From Olsenella profusa DSM 13989 (GTDB lineage Bacteria > Actinomycetota > Coriobacteriia > Coriobacteriales > Atopobiaceae), in NCBI RefSeq assembly GCF_030811115.1, contig NZ_JAUSQK010000001.1, positions 2,232,001-2,296,000 on the forward strand: a DNA stretch of 64,000 bases, written 5' to 3'. Made by a program: the position numbers and the translations under genes. Numbering within the stretch: the first letter of the stretch is position 1; the number at the start of each line of letters is the position of its first letter. Shown in pieces: positions 8,727 through 17,892 of the stretch. The notes below the pieces were generated by a model, which saw only the letters and a list, made by a program, of their open reading frames with translations, ran no database searches and was not told where the DNA came from.

Positions 8727-8756
8727 CAAAAAGACCGCCCCGCAGCCGCGGGGCGG
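8727..8756 (-). terminator. Rho-independent terminator of rplS
   Basis: Perfect 9-bp G+C stem (8735-8743 with 8748-8756), loop AGCC, followed on the minus strand by TCTTTTT. It lies 12 nt after the rplS stop and ends about 14 nt before the rnhB start codon, so rnhB needs read-through or its own promoter. Confidence 0.88.
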
Positions 8757-8768
8757 CACCGCTGGCTC

Positions 8769-9110
8769 CTAGCGCCTCTCGCGGATGCGCGCCGCCTTGC
8801 CGACGCGGTCACGCAGGTAGTAGAGCTTGGCACGATGGACGTCCCCATGGCGCACGACCTCGAGCTGGGCGATCTTGGGGCTGTGGAGGGGGAAGGTGCG
8901 CTCGACGCCGACGCCGAAGGAGATCTTGCGGACGGTGAGGGTCTCGCGGGAGGAGTCGCCGCTCATGCTGATGACGTCGCCCTGGAAGACCTGCTCGCGC
9001 TCGCGGTCGCCTTCCTTGATGCGGTAATGCACCTTGACGTTGTCACCGACACGAACCGGCGGGATGTCCTCGCGGATCTGCTGGCGCTCGATGGCGCGGA
9101 TGTAGTCCAT
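8769..9110 (-). CDS. rplS: Large ribosomal subunit protein bL19
   Basis: 50S subunit protein at the 30S-50S interface. 113 residues, the usual size. It shows the family blocks [47 protein letters not shown] and the C-terminal [16 protein letters not shown]. Start ATG 9110 is preceded by GAGGT. A strong promoter lies 65 nt upstream and a strong terminator directly downstream, so this looks like a single-gene unit. Confidence 0.97.
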   Translation of the reverse strand: MDYIRAIERQQIREDIPPVRVGDNVKVHYRIKEGDREREQVFQGDVISMSGDSSRETLTVRKISFGVGVERTFPLHSPKIAQLEVVRHGDVHRAKLYYLRDRVGKAARIRERR

Positions 9111-9175
9111 GGTTACCTCGTCTCTAGAGGTGCCGTCGTCCCGTGAGCGGCACGTAGGCTTACACACGGCGAGTC

Positions 9176-9204
9176 ATTATATGGCATGCGCCCCGTCGGG
9201 GCAA
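9176..9204 (-). promoter_or_regulatory. Promoter of rplS
   Basis: TTGCCC (9199-9204, minus strand) and a perfect TATAAT (9176-9181) are separated by exactly 17 nt. The predicted transcript has a ~60-nt leader before rplS. Confidence 0.75.
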
Positions 9205-9264
9205 GGAGGTCCAGGTTCCCTTCCCGCGCTTGGGCACAAAGCGACCACAATGGCCGGGCGCGAG

Positions 9265-9446
9265 CTATGCCTGGGCGAGCCCCCAGCCGATGGTGCGCTC
9301 GCGCATGCCCACGGAGTCGCGGTAGATCCCCTCCTTGCGCATGTCTGGGGTCGACCGAACTCGATGTCGCTCTCGATGGTGTCATCGAAGAGGTAGACGT
9401 CCTTGAAGACCATGGAGAAGCTGGAGAGCAGGGCGTCCACCTTCCA
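9265..9446 (-). pseudogene. Remnant of an ABC-type exporter ATPase (C-terminal pieces)
   Basis: One minus-strand frame reads VDALLSSFSMVFKDVYLFDDTIESDIEFGRP around 9347-9443 (given here as SMVFKDVYLFDDTIESDI for the core), which matches the Q-loop region of ABC exporters (S-x-VFQD-x-LF-x-DTI-x-NI-x-GR). A different frame right after it reads MRKEGIYRDSVGMRERTI and ends GWGLAQA-stop at 9265, resembling the last ~25 residues of such exporters. The Walker A, signature and Walker B segments are absent, so most of the gene has been deleted and the remainder is frameshifted. Confidence 0.6.
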
Positions 9447-9507
9447 GTCGCGCACGTCGTGCGCACACACATGACGGTGGCGACAAACAGGCCGCAGCGC
9501 GGGTCAG

Positions 9508-9674
9508 TCACGGCGAGCATCCGTAGATGGCACCGGTGGTCACGCCCGCCGACGTGACGGTGCCGCGCATCGAGACACCGGAGAGGCCCCCTCGAGAAAG
9601 GCGGAGCGGGCGGAGTCGAGTATGGCCGCACGGGTGCCGCCAGCTGGGCCGTCCGTGGCCTCGACGTCGTCCAT
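9508..9674 (-). pseudogene. Remnant of a TetR-family regulator (N-terminal HTH)
   Basis: ATG 9674 opens a frame reading TRAAILDSARSAFLEG, the first helix of a TetR HTH. After a frameshift the second frame reads SGVSMRGTVTSAGVTTGAIYG, the recognition-helix part, then stops at 9508. Only the DNA-binding third of a ~190-residue regulator remains. It lies directly upstream (same strand) of the ABC exporter remnant, as expected for a decayed TetR-regulated efflux cassette. The rest of 9111-9726 shows no intact gene. Confidence 0.62.
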
Positions 9675-9726
9675 GGATCCCCCTTCCGATTGCCCCCCAG
9701 GGCACCTCATCGCGGCGTTCCCCAGC

Positions 9727-10782
9727 TCAGCCGCCAGGGCGCTGGTCGGACAGGCTCCAGGCCTTGGGCACGTTGAGCTGCTCGTAGAGCCGGATGGCGT
9801 AGCGGTCGGTCATGCTGCTCACGTAGTCTGCCGCCTGGACGTCCACGGAGTCCTCCTCGTGAGAGCGATACTCGGCCGGCATTTCGTATGGATGGCATAC
9901 GAAGTGCGCAAACAGCTCCTCCACAAGATGCGCCGCCTTGGGCTCCTCCCGCTTGGCCTCACCACGGGAGTACAGGTTCTGGAACAGGAAGCCCCTCATC
10001 CTCATCATGGCATCCCACACCACATCGGACATGGCGATCTCGCTGCGCTGGGCACTCGCGCCGACCGCGTCGTGCACCATGGTCTCTATGCGCTCGGACG
10101 AGCTTGACCCCAGGATGTTGCGCAGATCCACGGGAAGCGACTCCTCGCTCAGGATGCCGGCACGCTTGGCGTCATCCATGTCGTGGGTCACATAGGCCAT
10201 GCGATCCGCCCGGGCGACCACCTGGCCCTCGAGCGTGTGGGCCGCCGTTCCTTGGTTGTGGTTGACGATGCCATCTATGACCTCTCGGGTGAGATTGAGG
10301 CCGCGACCATCCTTCTCCAGCAAGCAGACGATGCGGGCGCTCTGCTCATTGTGATGGAAGAGCCGTGGATCATCAGGGCCGCAGTGCAGCCTGCGTGCCA
10401 TGGCGCGCTGGAGCGCCCGCTCGCCGCAGTGCCCGAAGGGCGTGTGCCCCAGGTCATGACCAAGCGCTATGGCCTCCGTGAGGTCGACGTTGAGCCCCAG
10501 GGGGAGCGCGATGGCGCAGGCGATCTGGGCGACCTCGAGGGTATGCGTCAGGCGCGTGCGATAGTGATCCCCCTCTGGCGCCAGGAAGACCTGCGTCTTG
10601 TTGGCAAGGCGCCTGAAGCTCTTGCTGTGCAGGATCCTGTCGCGGTCGCACTGGAAACAGGTGCGCAGGGGATCCGGCGTCTCCTCCCGCACGCGGCCGG
10701 AGCTCTCGTCGGAATGGCAGGCCCGGGGGCTGAGCAGCTCGTGCTCGCGTCGCTCCAGGGTCTCTCGGTCGATGACGTCCAT
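9727..10782 (-). CDS. dgt: dGTP triphosphohydrolase-like HD protein
   Basis: HD-domain phosphohydrolase that splits dNTPs (typically dGTP) into nucleoside and triphosphate. 351 residues from ATG 10782 (GGGAGG 5 nt upstream). The N-terminal CDRDRILHSKSFRRLANKTQV block is characteristic (residues ~42-62), followed by RTRLTHTLEVAQIA (metal His), ALGHDLGHTPFGHCGE (HD motif) and MAYVTHDMDDA. The shorter length and sequence place it with the type 2 dGTPase-like group. Encoded downstream of ppdK, separated by a terminator. Confidence 0.92.
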   Translation of the reverse strand: MDVIDRETLERREHELLSPRACHSDESSGRVREETPDPLRTCFQCDRDRILHSKSFRRLANKTQVFLAPEGDHYRTRLTHTLEVAQIACAIALPLGLNVDLTEAIALGHDLGHTPFGHCGERALQRAMARRLHCGPDDPRLFHHNEQSARIVCLLEKDGRGLNLTREVIDGIVNHNQGTAAHTLEGQVVARADRMAYVTHDMDDAKRAGILSEESLPVDLRNILGSSSSERIETMVHDAVGASAQRSEIAMSDVVWDAMMRMRGFLFQNLYSRGEAKREEPKAAHLVEELFAHFVCHPYEMPAEYRSHEEDSVDVQAADYVSSMTDRYAIRLYEQLNVPKAWSLSDQRPGG

Positions 10783-10797
10783 ACATGCCTCCCGCAA

Positions 10798-10836
10798 AAA
10801 GGCAGGGGGAGAGGCCCCAAAAAGCCCCTCCCCCGT
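10798..10836 (-). terminator. Rho-independent terminator of ppdK
   Basis: A G+C-rich imperfect stem-loop read on the minus strand, with a T-rich loop (TTTTT at 10819-10823 on the complement) and a second T-run at 10797-10801 immediately after the stem. It lies about 25 nt after the ppdK stop codon. Confidence 0.75.
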
Positions 10837-10860
10837 CACAACGGCTCAGACCACGTGACC

Positions 10861-13626
10861 CTAGGCGAGCTTCCGGGGCCCGCCGTTGGAGCGAATCTTG
10901 GCCTGGGCGCCCGCAAGTCGTGCGATGGGCACGCGGTAGGGCGAGCAGGACACGTAGTCAAGGCCGATGTCATAGTACATCTGGATGGAGTCGGGGTCAC
11001 CGCCGGTCTCGCCGCACACGCCGCAGACGATGGTGTCGTTGGCGGCATGGCCACCCTTGACGCCCGTCTCGACCAGCTTTGCGACGCCGGGATCCAGCGT
11101 CTCGAACGGGTTGGCCTTGAGGATCTTCTTGGCAAGGTACTGCGGGATGAACGCAGACTCGACATCGTCGCGTGAGAAGCCAAAGGTGGTCTGCGTGAGG
11201 TCATTGGTGCCAAAGGAGAAGAAGTCGGCATACCTGCCGATCTCGTCGGCAGTCACGGCAGCGCGCGGAAGCTCGATCATGCAGCCGATGGGAATGGAGA
11301 GCTCGACGCCCTCGGCCTCCTCGATGGACCCGACGACCTTCTCGATCTGCTCGCGGACGAGCTTGAGCTCCTCGACGGTGGAGATGAGCGGCACCATGAT
11401 CTCGGGCTTGGGGTCGAGGCCCAGCTTCCTGAGCTTGGCGGCAGCACCGGCGATGGCGCGAACCTGCATGTCGTTGAGCTCGGGATAGACGATGCCCAGG
11501 CGGCAGCCGCGCAGGCCGAGCATGGGGTTGGCCTCCTGGAAGGAGTCCAGGCGGGCGAGACGCTCGCGCATGGCCGCAATCTGGGTCTCATTCTCGCCAC
11601 GACCCTCAGCATGGGCGATCTCGACGGCGAGCTCGCGCGGGTCATCGAGAAACTCATGCAGGGGCGGGTCGAGGAGGCGGACGATGACGGCCCTGCCGTC
11701 CATGGCCTTGAACATGCCCTCGAAGTCGCCGGTCTGCGCCTTGAGGAGCTGACCCAGGGCCTGCTGCTTCTGGCCGTCGGTGTCCGCGAGGATGAAGGAC
11801 TGGATGATCTGCTTGCGCTCGCCCAAAAACATGTGCTCCGTGCGGTCCAGGCCGATACCCTCGGCGCCGAAGTCCACGGAGAGCTGGGCATCCTCGGGAT
11901 TGTCGGCATTGGTGCGCACGCCGAAGATGCGGCCGCGGGAGGCATCGTGACGGACGTCATCGGCCCATTCGAGCATGGTCTCGAGGTCACCGGTGAGCTC
12001 GGGACGCGTCAGGGGCACCTCGCCCACGATGATGTCGCCCGTGGTGCCATTGATGGAGATGATGTCACCCTCGTGCAGGGTGACGCCCGTGCCGGAGATG
12101 GTGACCTCCTTCTTGTCGGCGTCGATCTTGAGCGCCTCGGCACCGCACACGCAGGGGGCACCCATGCCACGGGCGATGACGGCCGCATGGGACGTCTTGC
12201 CACCGTGGGAGGTGAGGATGCCCTCGGCGGCGACCATGCCCTTGAGATCGTCGGGCGTGGTCTCCCAGCGCACGAGGATGCAGGGCTTCTCGATGTGCTG
12301 GTAGTGAACGGCCGCGTCGGAGGAGAACACCACGGCACCCACGGCGGCACCGGGGCTGGCATTCATGCCCTTGGCCACGACGTCATAGGTGGCCTTGGGG
12401 TCGAACTGGGGGTGCAGCAGCTGATCAAGCTGATCGGGGGCGACGCGCAGGATGGCCTGCTCCTTGGAGATGCGACCCTCCTCGACCATCTGCATGGCCA
12501 CCTTGAGCGCGGAGAGCGCGGTGCGCTTGCCCACGCGGGTCTGCAGCATCCAGAGCTTGCCCTCCTGGATGGTGAACTCGAGATCCATCATGTCCGCGTA
12601 GTGGTCCTCGAGGATCTCGAACACGTGATAGAGGTCCCTGCCCGCCTGCTCGAGGCCCTTGACCTTGGGGAGGTCGGAGATGGGCTCGGTATTGCGGATG
12701 CCCGCCACGACGTCCTCGCCCTGGGCGTTGACCAAGAAGTCGCCATAGCGCTCGTTGGTGCCGTCTGCGGGGTTGCGTGTGAAGGCGACGCCGGTGGCGG
12801 AGGTGTCACCCATGTTGCCGAAGACCATCACCTGCACGTTGACGGCGGTGCCGAGGGAGTCGTCGATCTTGTTCTGCTTGCGGTACAGGACGGCGCGCTC
12901 GGTGTTCCAGGAGCCGAAGACGGCCTGCTCGGCGAGGCGCAGCTGCAGCAGGGGATCCTGGGGGAACGAGGCCTGGCCACCCGGCGCGACCTCGGGGTGG
13001 GCCTGGGAGTCGACGTTCTTGGCGAAGATGCCCTTGAAGGTCTCCGTGAGGCCCTTGAGGTCCTCGGCCGTGAGGTCGGTGTCGAGCCTGACGCCCCTCT
13101 CTGCCTTCTTCTCGTTGATGGCATCCTCGAAGAGCTGGCCGTCGACACCCATGACGACGTTGGAGAACATCTGGATGAAGCGACGGTAGGAGTCCCACCC
13201 GAAGCGCTCGTTGTTGGTCTTCTTGATGAGGCCCAGGACGGACTCATCGTTGAGGCCCAGGTTGAGGACCGTGTCCATCATGCCAGGCATCGAGAACGGC
13301 GCACCGGAGCGCACGGAGACGAGCAGCGGGTCGTCCGCGTCGCCGATCTTCTTGCCCATGCGCCGCTCGAGGTCGCGACGGTACTCGTCGATCTCGTCGA
13401 GCACGCCCTCGGGCCACACGTTGCCCGCGCTGGAGTAGGCAACGCAGGTCTGGCAGGTGATGGAGAATCCCGGAGGCACGGGAAGGCCGATGTTGGCCAT
13501 CTCGGCAAGGTTGGCACCCTTGCCACCCGTGATCCACTTGGCCTCATTGACAGTCTTGCCGGCGACCTCGGTCACGTTGTTACCGTTTTCGTCAACGCCG
13601 AAACGGTATACGTGCTTCTCAGCCAT
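10861..13626 (-). CDS. ppdK: Pyruvate, phosphate dikinase
   Basis: Interconverts pyruvate, ATP and phosphate with PEP, AMP and PPi; in anaerobes it can run glycolytically. 921 residues. The N-terminal nucleotide-binding domain starts FGVDENGNNVTE and has ITGGKGANLAEM. The central phosphohistidine domain has GGKTSHAAVIARGMGAPCV with the catalytic His. The C-terminal PEP/pyruvate TIM barrel carries GLRGCRLGI and CGETGGDP. Start ATG 13626 is preceded by GAGGGG. A PEP-forming enzyme feeds the shikimate operon in this window. A possible -10 TAAAAT lies at 13723-13728 without a clear -35. The gene for its usual regulator, immediately upstream, is truncated. Confidence 0.97.
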   Translation of the reverse strand: MAEKHVYRFGVDENGNNVTEVAGKTVNEAKWITGGKGANLAEMANIGLPVPPGFSITCQTCVAYSSAGNVWPEGVLDEIDEYRRDLERRMGKKIGDADDPLLVSVRSGAPFSMPGMMDTVLNLGLNDESVLGLIKKTNNERFGWDSYRRFIQMFSNVVMGVDGQLFEDAINEKKAERGVRLDTDLTAEDLKGLTETFKGIFAKNVDSQAHPEVAPGGQASFPQDPLLQLRLAEQAVFGSWNTERAVLYRKQNKIDDSLGTAVNVQVMVFGNMGDTSATGVAFTRNPADGTNERYGDFLVNAQGEDVVAGIRNTEPISDLPKVKGLEQAGRDLYHVFEILEDHYADMMDLEFTIQEGKLWMLQTRVGKRTALSALKVAMQMVEEGRISKEQAILRVAPDQLDQLLHPQFDPKATYDVVAKGMNASPGAAVGAVVFSSDAAVHYQHIEKPCILVRWETTPDDLKGMVAAEGILTSHGGKTSHAAVIARGMGAPCVCGAEALKIDADKKEVTISGTGVTLHEGDIISINGTTGDIIVGEVPLTRPELTGDLETMLEWADDVRHDASRGRIFGVRTNADNPEDAQLSVDFGAEGIGLDRTEHMFLGERKQIIQSFILADTDGQKQQALGQLLKAQTGDFEGMFKAMDGRAVIVRLLDPPLHEFLDDPRELAVEIAHAEGRGENETQIAAMRERLARLDSFQEANPMLGLRGCRLGIVYPELNDMQVRAIAGAAAKLRKLGLDPKPEIMVPLISTVEELKLVREQIEKVVGSIEEAEGVELSIPIGCMIELPRAAVTADEIGRYADFFSFGTNDLTQTTFGFSRDDVESAFIPQYLAKKILKANPFETLDPGVAKLVETGVKGGHAANDTIVCGVCGETGGDPDSIQMYYDIGLDYVSCSPYRVPIARLAGAQAKIRSNGGPRKLA

Positions 13627-13816
13627 ATAACACCCCTCATCGTCTCTTGGGCGCATGCTCATGCGTCCCCCCTTATGTGAGGAACTGCCCCGGCAAGGCC
13701 AGAGGCAGCTCCCGTGTGCCACATTTTATTCTTTCTCAGCCCACATGCCACTCTCCCGTCACATCTCTGGACGGGCGAAATAGGCGGCGGGCGACAACGA
13801 GCTCCAGAGAGCCAGC

Positions 13817-14224
13817 CTACTGGACGGTGGGAGCCTCGTTGTTGGAGCGACGGCCCGCCTGGTACTTGGGTTCGGTGTCCGTAAGCGTCGAGATGATCGT
13901 GATGGCAGGTCCCAAGAGGTCGATGCTGGGAACGCCCCTGCCATCAAGCTCGCGGCGTATGTCCCTGCGGAGGTTGCGGTTCACGATCGTGTGAAAGACG
14001 GCAACCGGAACACCGGGAACGATGTTGTCATCAAGGAACTTGGCAACCATGTCCACGGTCTTCACGTTGCCCAGCCGAAGAATCTGGATGCAGCCATCGT
14101 CAAACTGGTCGGCGGCGGCCTCCACGACACTCGCGGCGGTCTTGCCACGCGCATCGGAGATGACCAGCACGACAGGCGTGGCGTTCTCGTTGGAGCGTGT
14201 AGTCTCGAGCGTGTCCTCAGGCAT
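13817..14224 (-). CDS. Truncated PPDK regulatory protein-like (DUF299), N-terminal half only
   Basis: The family (PDRP/PpsR) is a ~270-residue kinase/pyrophosphorylase that switches PPDK or PEP synthase on and off. This frame is only 135 residues. It matches the family's N-terminal half: VVLVISDARGKTAASVVEAA, then RRDIRRELDGRGVPSIDLLG and PAITIISTLTDTEP. The P-loop kinase half, including the VGVSRTSKTP region, is absent, and no frame in the 190 bp before ppdK restores it. The start at ATG 14224 has GGGAGG 8 nt upstream, so it may still be translated. Located directly upstream of ppdK, the expected partner gene. Either a pseudogene or a retained partial-domain protein. Confidence 0.72.
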   Translation of the reverse strand: MPEDTLETTRSNENATPVVLVISDARGKTAASVVEAAADQFDDGCIQILRLGNVKTVDMVAKFLDDNIVPGVPVAVFHTIVNRNLRRDIRRELDGRGVPSIDLLGPAITIISTLTDTEPKYQAGRRSNNEAPTVQ

Positions 14225-14269
14225 TGGTGAAGCCTCCCAAATTCGTACCCCGGTGTTGCCAGGAACCAT

Positions 14270-16369
14270 CTACCCCTTCGTGCGGGAGAGGAAGCCGATG
14301 TCTGCCACATCGGCGAAGACGGCGGCAAAGCGATTGAGCAGGCGCAGTCGGTTCTCCCGTAGCCCAGTGTCCTCGTCCATGACAAGTACGTCATCAAAGA
14401 ATCGGTCGATGGGCCCTCTTAGTTCCGCAAGTGCTGCACAGGCCTCCCCATAGGCACCCGTGCTCAACGCATTCTTCACATTCCGGTCACCCCGTTCGCA
14501 CGCATCGAGCAGAGCGCGCTCCGCTGAACCGAGCCTGCGGACATCGACGGCGGTGCCCAGGGAGGCATCCGCCAGATGGGCGGCGCGGGTATAGGCGGTC
14601 GCGAGGTCCTCGAAGACCTCGCGGGCACCGTCATGCGCGTCCTGCAGCGCACGCCCACGGGCAAGGAACTCGGCGGGGTCGATGACGTCCACGGCCGAGA
14701 CGGCATCGATGATGTCGGGGGAGATGCCCTCGTCGCGCGCGATGATGCGCAGGCGGCCCTTGAAGAAGTCGCGCACCCTGCCCGCGGCCTCGGCCTTGTC
14801 GAACGAGAGGCCCTGCTCGAGATAGGCATCGAGCGACGTGGAGACGAGCCTTGCGAGCGAGACCGTGGGAAGCTCCCTCAGCAGGGCGACGCACCCGATG
14901 GCGGCACGACGCACGGCAAAGGGGTCGGAGGAACCGGTTGGTGCCTCGTCGATGGCAAAGATGCCACAGACGGTGTCGAGCTTGTCGGCAATGGCGACCG
15001 CCTTGCCCACGCGGCCGGAAGGCAGCTCGTCACCGGCGAAGCGGGGTCGATAGTGCTCGCGAATGGCGCGCGCGACCTCGTCCGGCTCGCCCTGCGCCCG
15101 CGCGTAGTAGCCGCCCATGACCCCCTGCTGGTTTGTGAACTCCACGACGGCCTGGCTGACGAGGTCGGCCTTGGACAGGTGTGCGGCACGGGCGGCGAGG
15201 GGGGCATCCTCCGCATGGCCGGCACCCTCCATGACGGCGGGCGCGATGCGCTCCATGCGATGGGTCTTCTGCAGGACGGTGCCCAGCCTCTCCTGGAACG
15301 TCACCGTGGAGAGGCGTTCGACGAAGTCCTCGAGCGGATGCTTGAGATCCTCCTCGAAGAAGAACTTGGCGTCGTCGAGGCGGGCGCGCACGACGCGCTC
15401 GTTGCCATCGATGACGGTGGAATCCACGGCGGGGTCGGCGTTGGACACGACGACGAACTCACGGGTGAGCATACCGTTCGCATCATAGAGGGGAAAGTAG
15501 CGTTGGTTGGAGAGCATGGAGTCACAGATGATCTCCGGCGGCACATCAAGGAAACCCTCGTCGAAGGTGCCCACAAGCACATGGGGCCACTCGGTGAGGT
15601 TGACGACCTCGTCAAAGATGCGCCTGGGCATGTCCACATGGGCGCCACCACGTGCCGCTTCGACCTCGGCGACGCCGGCTCGGATGACCTCGCCACGCTC
15701 ACGCTCGCCCATGACGTATGCGTCGTGCAGCACGTCCACATAGTGGGCCGCGTCGGGCACGACATGCTCGCCCGGCCCCATCACGCGATGGCCGCGGGTG
15801 GTGTTGGAGCTCTCGACTCCTGCATAGCGCACGGGCACGACGTCCGTGCCCAGAAGGCAGCAGATCCACCGAATGGGGCGCACGAAGCCCTGATGCTCGT
15901 TCCCCCAACGCTGACTGCGGTAGTTGGGCCACTCGAGGGAGGCGATGGCATCCTCGCAGAGCGCGGAGAGCAGGGGTGCCGCGGGCCTCGAGGCCACGCG
16001 ATGCTCCGCAAACACGTACTCACGCCCGTCATCGTCAACGCGCCTGATGAGGTCGATGGGATCGACGCCCATCTTGCGGGCAAAGCCCTGGGCGGCCTTC
16101 GTGGGCGTGCCGTCCTCGGCAAAGGCGATCCGTGTCGCCGGGCCACGGTTGGTCTCGCTGATCTCCTCCGTGGCCGTGGCGACAGCCGCCACCATCACGG
16201 TCAGGCGGCGGGGCGTGGAGAGGGTGCTCACCGCACCGTGTGCGAGGCCCGCATCCGTAAGGGCCCCGTCAACCAGCTCACCGAGCTGCCGCTGCGCATG
16301 CATGAGCGGGGCGGAGGGCATCTCCTCGCAGCCGATCTCCAGCAGGAGGTCCTTGGTCGTCTCTGCCAT
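14270..16369 (-). CDS. glyS: Glycyl-tRNA synthetase beta subunit
   Basis: Forms the alpha2beta2 glycyl-tRNA synthetase with GlyQ and contributes tRNA recognition. 699 residues, full length. It starts TTKDLLLEIGCEEMPS, a signature of the family, and contains GHRVMGPGEH, an HD-like central region (about 330-400) and a C-terminal anticodon-binding domain. The start codon ATG 16369 directly abuts the glyQ stop codon, so translation is coupled. Followed by the truncated PDRP gene after 45 bp. Confidence 0.97.
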   Translation of the reverse strand: MAETTKDLLLEIGCEEMPSAPLMHAQRQLGELVDGALTDAGLAHGAVSTLSTPRRLTVMVAAVATATEEISETNRGPATRIAFAEDGTPTKAAQGFARKMGVDPIDLIRRVDDDGREYVFAEHRVASRPAAPLLSALCEDAIASLEWPNYRSQRWGNEHQGFVRPIRWICCLLGTDVVPVRYAGVESSNTTRGHRVMGPGEHVVPDAAHYVDVLHDAYVMGERERGEVIRAGVAEVEAARGGAHVDMPRRIFDEVVNLTEWPHVLVGTFDEGFLDVPPEIICDSMLSNQRYFPLYDANGMLTREFVVVSNADPAVDSTVIDGNERVVRARLDDAKFFFEEDLKHPLEDFVERLSTVTFQERLGTVLQKTHRMERIAPAVMEGAGHAEDAPLAARAAHLSKADLVSQAVVEFTNQQGVMGGYYARAQGEPDEVARAIREHYRPRFAGDELPSGRVGKAVAIADKLDTVCGIFAIDEAPTGSSDPFAVRRAAIGCVALLRELPTVSLARLVSTSLDAYLEQGLSFDKAEAAGRVRDFFKGRLRIIARDEGISPDIIDAVSAVDVIDPAEFLARGRALQDAHDGAREVFEDLATAYTRAAHLADASLGTAVDVRRLGSAERALLDACERGDRNVKNALSTGAYGEACAALAELRGPIDRFFDDVLVMDEDTGLRENRLRLLNRFAAVFADVADIGFLSRTKG

Positions 16370-17281
16370 CTAGGCCACCTCCCTCGTGGAGGCGGACGCA
16401 GGCGTCTTCGACGCCACCTCCGCGAGGTAGGCCTCGCAGCATGCCTTGGCCACGGCGCGCACGCGCAGGATGTAGTTGGCACGCTCGGTTGCCGAGATGG
16501 CGCCGCGCGAATCGAGCAGGTTGAAGGCGTGACTGCACTTCATGACGCAGTCGTAGGCCGGAAGGGGCAGCCTGCGGTCGAGGCAGGCGTGGCACTCGGC
16601 CTCGTACTCGTCGAACTTCTCTCGCATGAGCGCGACGTTGGCCACCTCGAAGTTGTAGGTCGAGAACTCGCGCTCGTTCTCGAGGAAGACGTCACCGTAC
16701 GTCATGGGCATGCCATCGGGCAGGTGGCTCCACACGATGTCGTAGACGGAGTCGACGCCCTGGGCGTACATGGCGATGCGCTCGAGGCCGTAGGTGACCT
16801 CCACGGGCACGGGGTCGACCTCGATACCGCCCACCTGCTGGAAGTAGGTGAACTGGGTGACCTCCATGCCGTCCATCCACACCTCCCAGCCGAGACCCCA
16901 GGCACCCAGCGTGGGACTCTCCCAGTCGTCCTCCACGAAGCGGACGTCGTGCTCGGCGGGATCGAGGCCGATGGCACGAAGCGATCCCAGGTAGAGGTCC
17001 TGGGAGTCGACCGGGGACGGCTTGAGGATCACCTGGTACTGATAGTAGTGCTGCATGCGGTTGGGGTTCTCGCCGTAGCGACCGTCGGTGGGGCGGCGGC
17101 AGGGCTGCGCGTAGCAGGTGCGCCAGGCATCGGGTCCCAGCGAGCGCAGGAGCGTGGCCGTATGGAAGGTGCCCGCGCCCACCTCGCTGTCGTAGGGCTG
17201 CATGACGGTGCAACCCTGCGCGGCCCAATAGTGCTCAAGGGCCAAGATCATATCCTGAAAGGTAAGTGGCTGTACGCTCAT
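16370..17281 (-). CDS. glyQ: Glycyl-tRNA synthetase alpha subunit
   Basis: Catalytic (class II aminoacyl-tRNA synthetase) subunit. 303 residues. Strongly conserved segments are [57 protein letters not shown] (here [19 protein letters not shown]) and [20 protein letters not shown]. Start ATG 17281 is preceded by an A+G-rich AGAGGA SD; an in-frame upstream start would overlap lepB. Lies 22 bp after lepB and directly before glyS. Confidence 0.98.
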   Translation of the reverse strand: MSVQPLTFQDMILALEHYWAAQGCTVMQPYDSEVGAGTFHTATLLRSLGPDAWRTCYAQPCRRPTDGRYGENPNRMQHYYQYQVILKPSPVDSQDLYLGSLRAIGLDPAEHDVRFVEDDWESPTLGAWGLGWEVWMDGMEVTQFTYFQQVGGIEVDPVPVEVTYGLERIAMYAQGVDSVYDIVWSHLPDGMPMTYGDVFLENEREFSTYNFEVANVALMREKFDEYEAECHACLDRRLPLPAYDCVMKCSHAFNLLDSRGAISATERANYILRVRAVAKACCEAYLAEVASKTPASASTREVA

Positions 17282-17303
17282 GTGCTCGTCCTCTCCCCCT
17301 CCG

Positions 17304-17879
17304 CTAGAGGGTGCGGAGGTCGTCAAAGGGCCAATAGATGAGTATGGCGCGCGATGTCACGCTCGCGATGGGGACGGCACCAAAGTAGCGTGAGTCGAGC
17401 GAGTTGGTGCGGTTGTCCCCCATGACCCAGATGCAGCCATCAGGCACCACGTAGGGATAGGAGATGGGACCAGAGAGATTGCTGGCATGCTCCTCCAGCG
17501 GCATGGAGGCCCTGCCTTCGGTATAGCTCTCGTCGCATGCCTGATCGTCCACATACACCGTGCCGCCCCTGAGGTCGACCGTCTGGCCCGACATGGCGAT
17601 GACGCGCTTGATGAGCGTCTCCCCCGAGCCCGCAGGGTCAAGAAACGTGACGACGTCACCCTGACGAGGCGCACCGAAGCGATAGGAGACCTTCTCCCCC
17701 ACCACACGGTCCCCCAGTTGGATGGTGTCGAGCATGGATCCCGAGGGAACATAGAAGACGCCAAGGACGAAGGTGAAGAGCAGCCACATGACGAGCACGG
17801 TGCCGCCCACCGTCACCAGCCACCAGAGTGCCCCGCCGTCCGCAGGCGTCTCCGTCTCATGCTGCCTGTCATGCCTCAT
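17304..17879 (-). CDS. lepB: Signal peptidase I
   Basis: Membrane serine protease removing signal peptides from exported proteins. 191 residues. A single N-terminal membrane segment (about residues 20-43) is followed by [17 protein letters not shown] with the catalytic Ser, and by [15 protein letters not shown] with the catalytic Lys. [20 protein letters not shown] is box D/E of the family. Start ATG 17879 lies 13 nt after the trmD stop, with a G-rich SD inside the end of trmD. Embedded in the rpsP-trmD operon rather than next to rnhB. Confidence 0.95.
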   Translation of the reverse strand: MRHDRQHETETPADGGALWWLVTVGGTVLVMWLLFTFVLGVFYVPSGSMLDTIQLGDRVVGEKVSYRFGAPRQGDVVTFLDPAGSGETLIKRVIAMSGQTVDLRGGTVYVDDQACDESYTEGRASMPLEEHASNLSGPISYPYVVPDGCIWVMGDNRTNSLDSRYFGAVPIASVTSRAILIYWPFDDLRTL

Positions 17880-17892
17880 CCTAGCCCACCCC

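Noticed and set aside
11611-13680. 689-codon plus-strand open frame opposite ppdK
   Set aside because: It mirrors the ppdK codons on the other strand, is Gly/Leu/Val/Asp-rich without a recognisable domain, and has no plausible start. Long antisense frames are expected in G+C-rich genes.
14576-17341. 921-codon plus-strand open frame opposite glyS and glyQ
   Set aside because: Spans two well-supported minus-strand genes and is a codon-bias artefact without family similarity.
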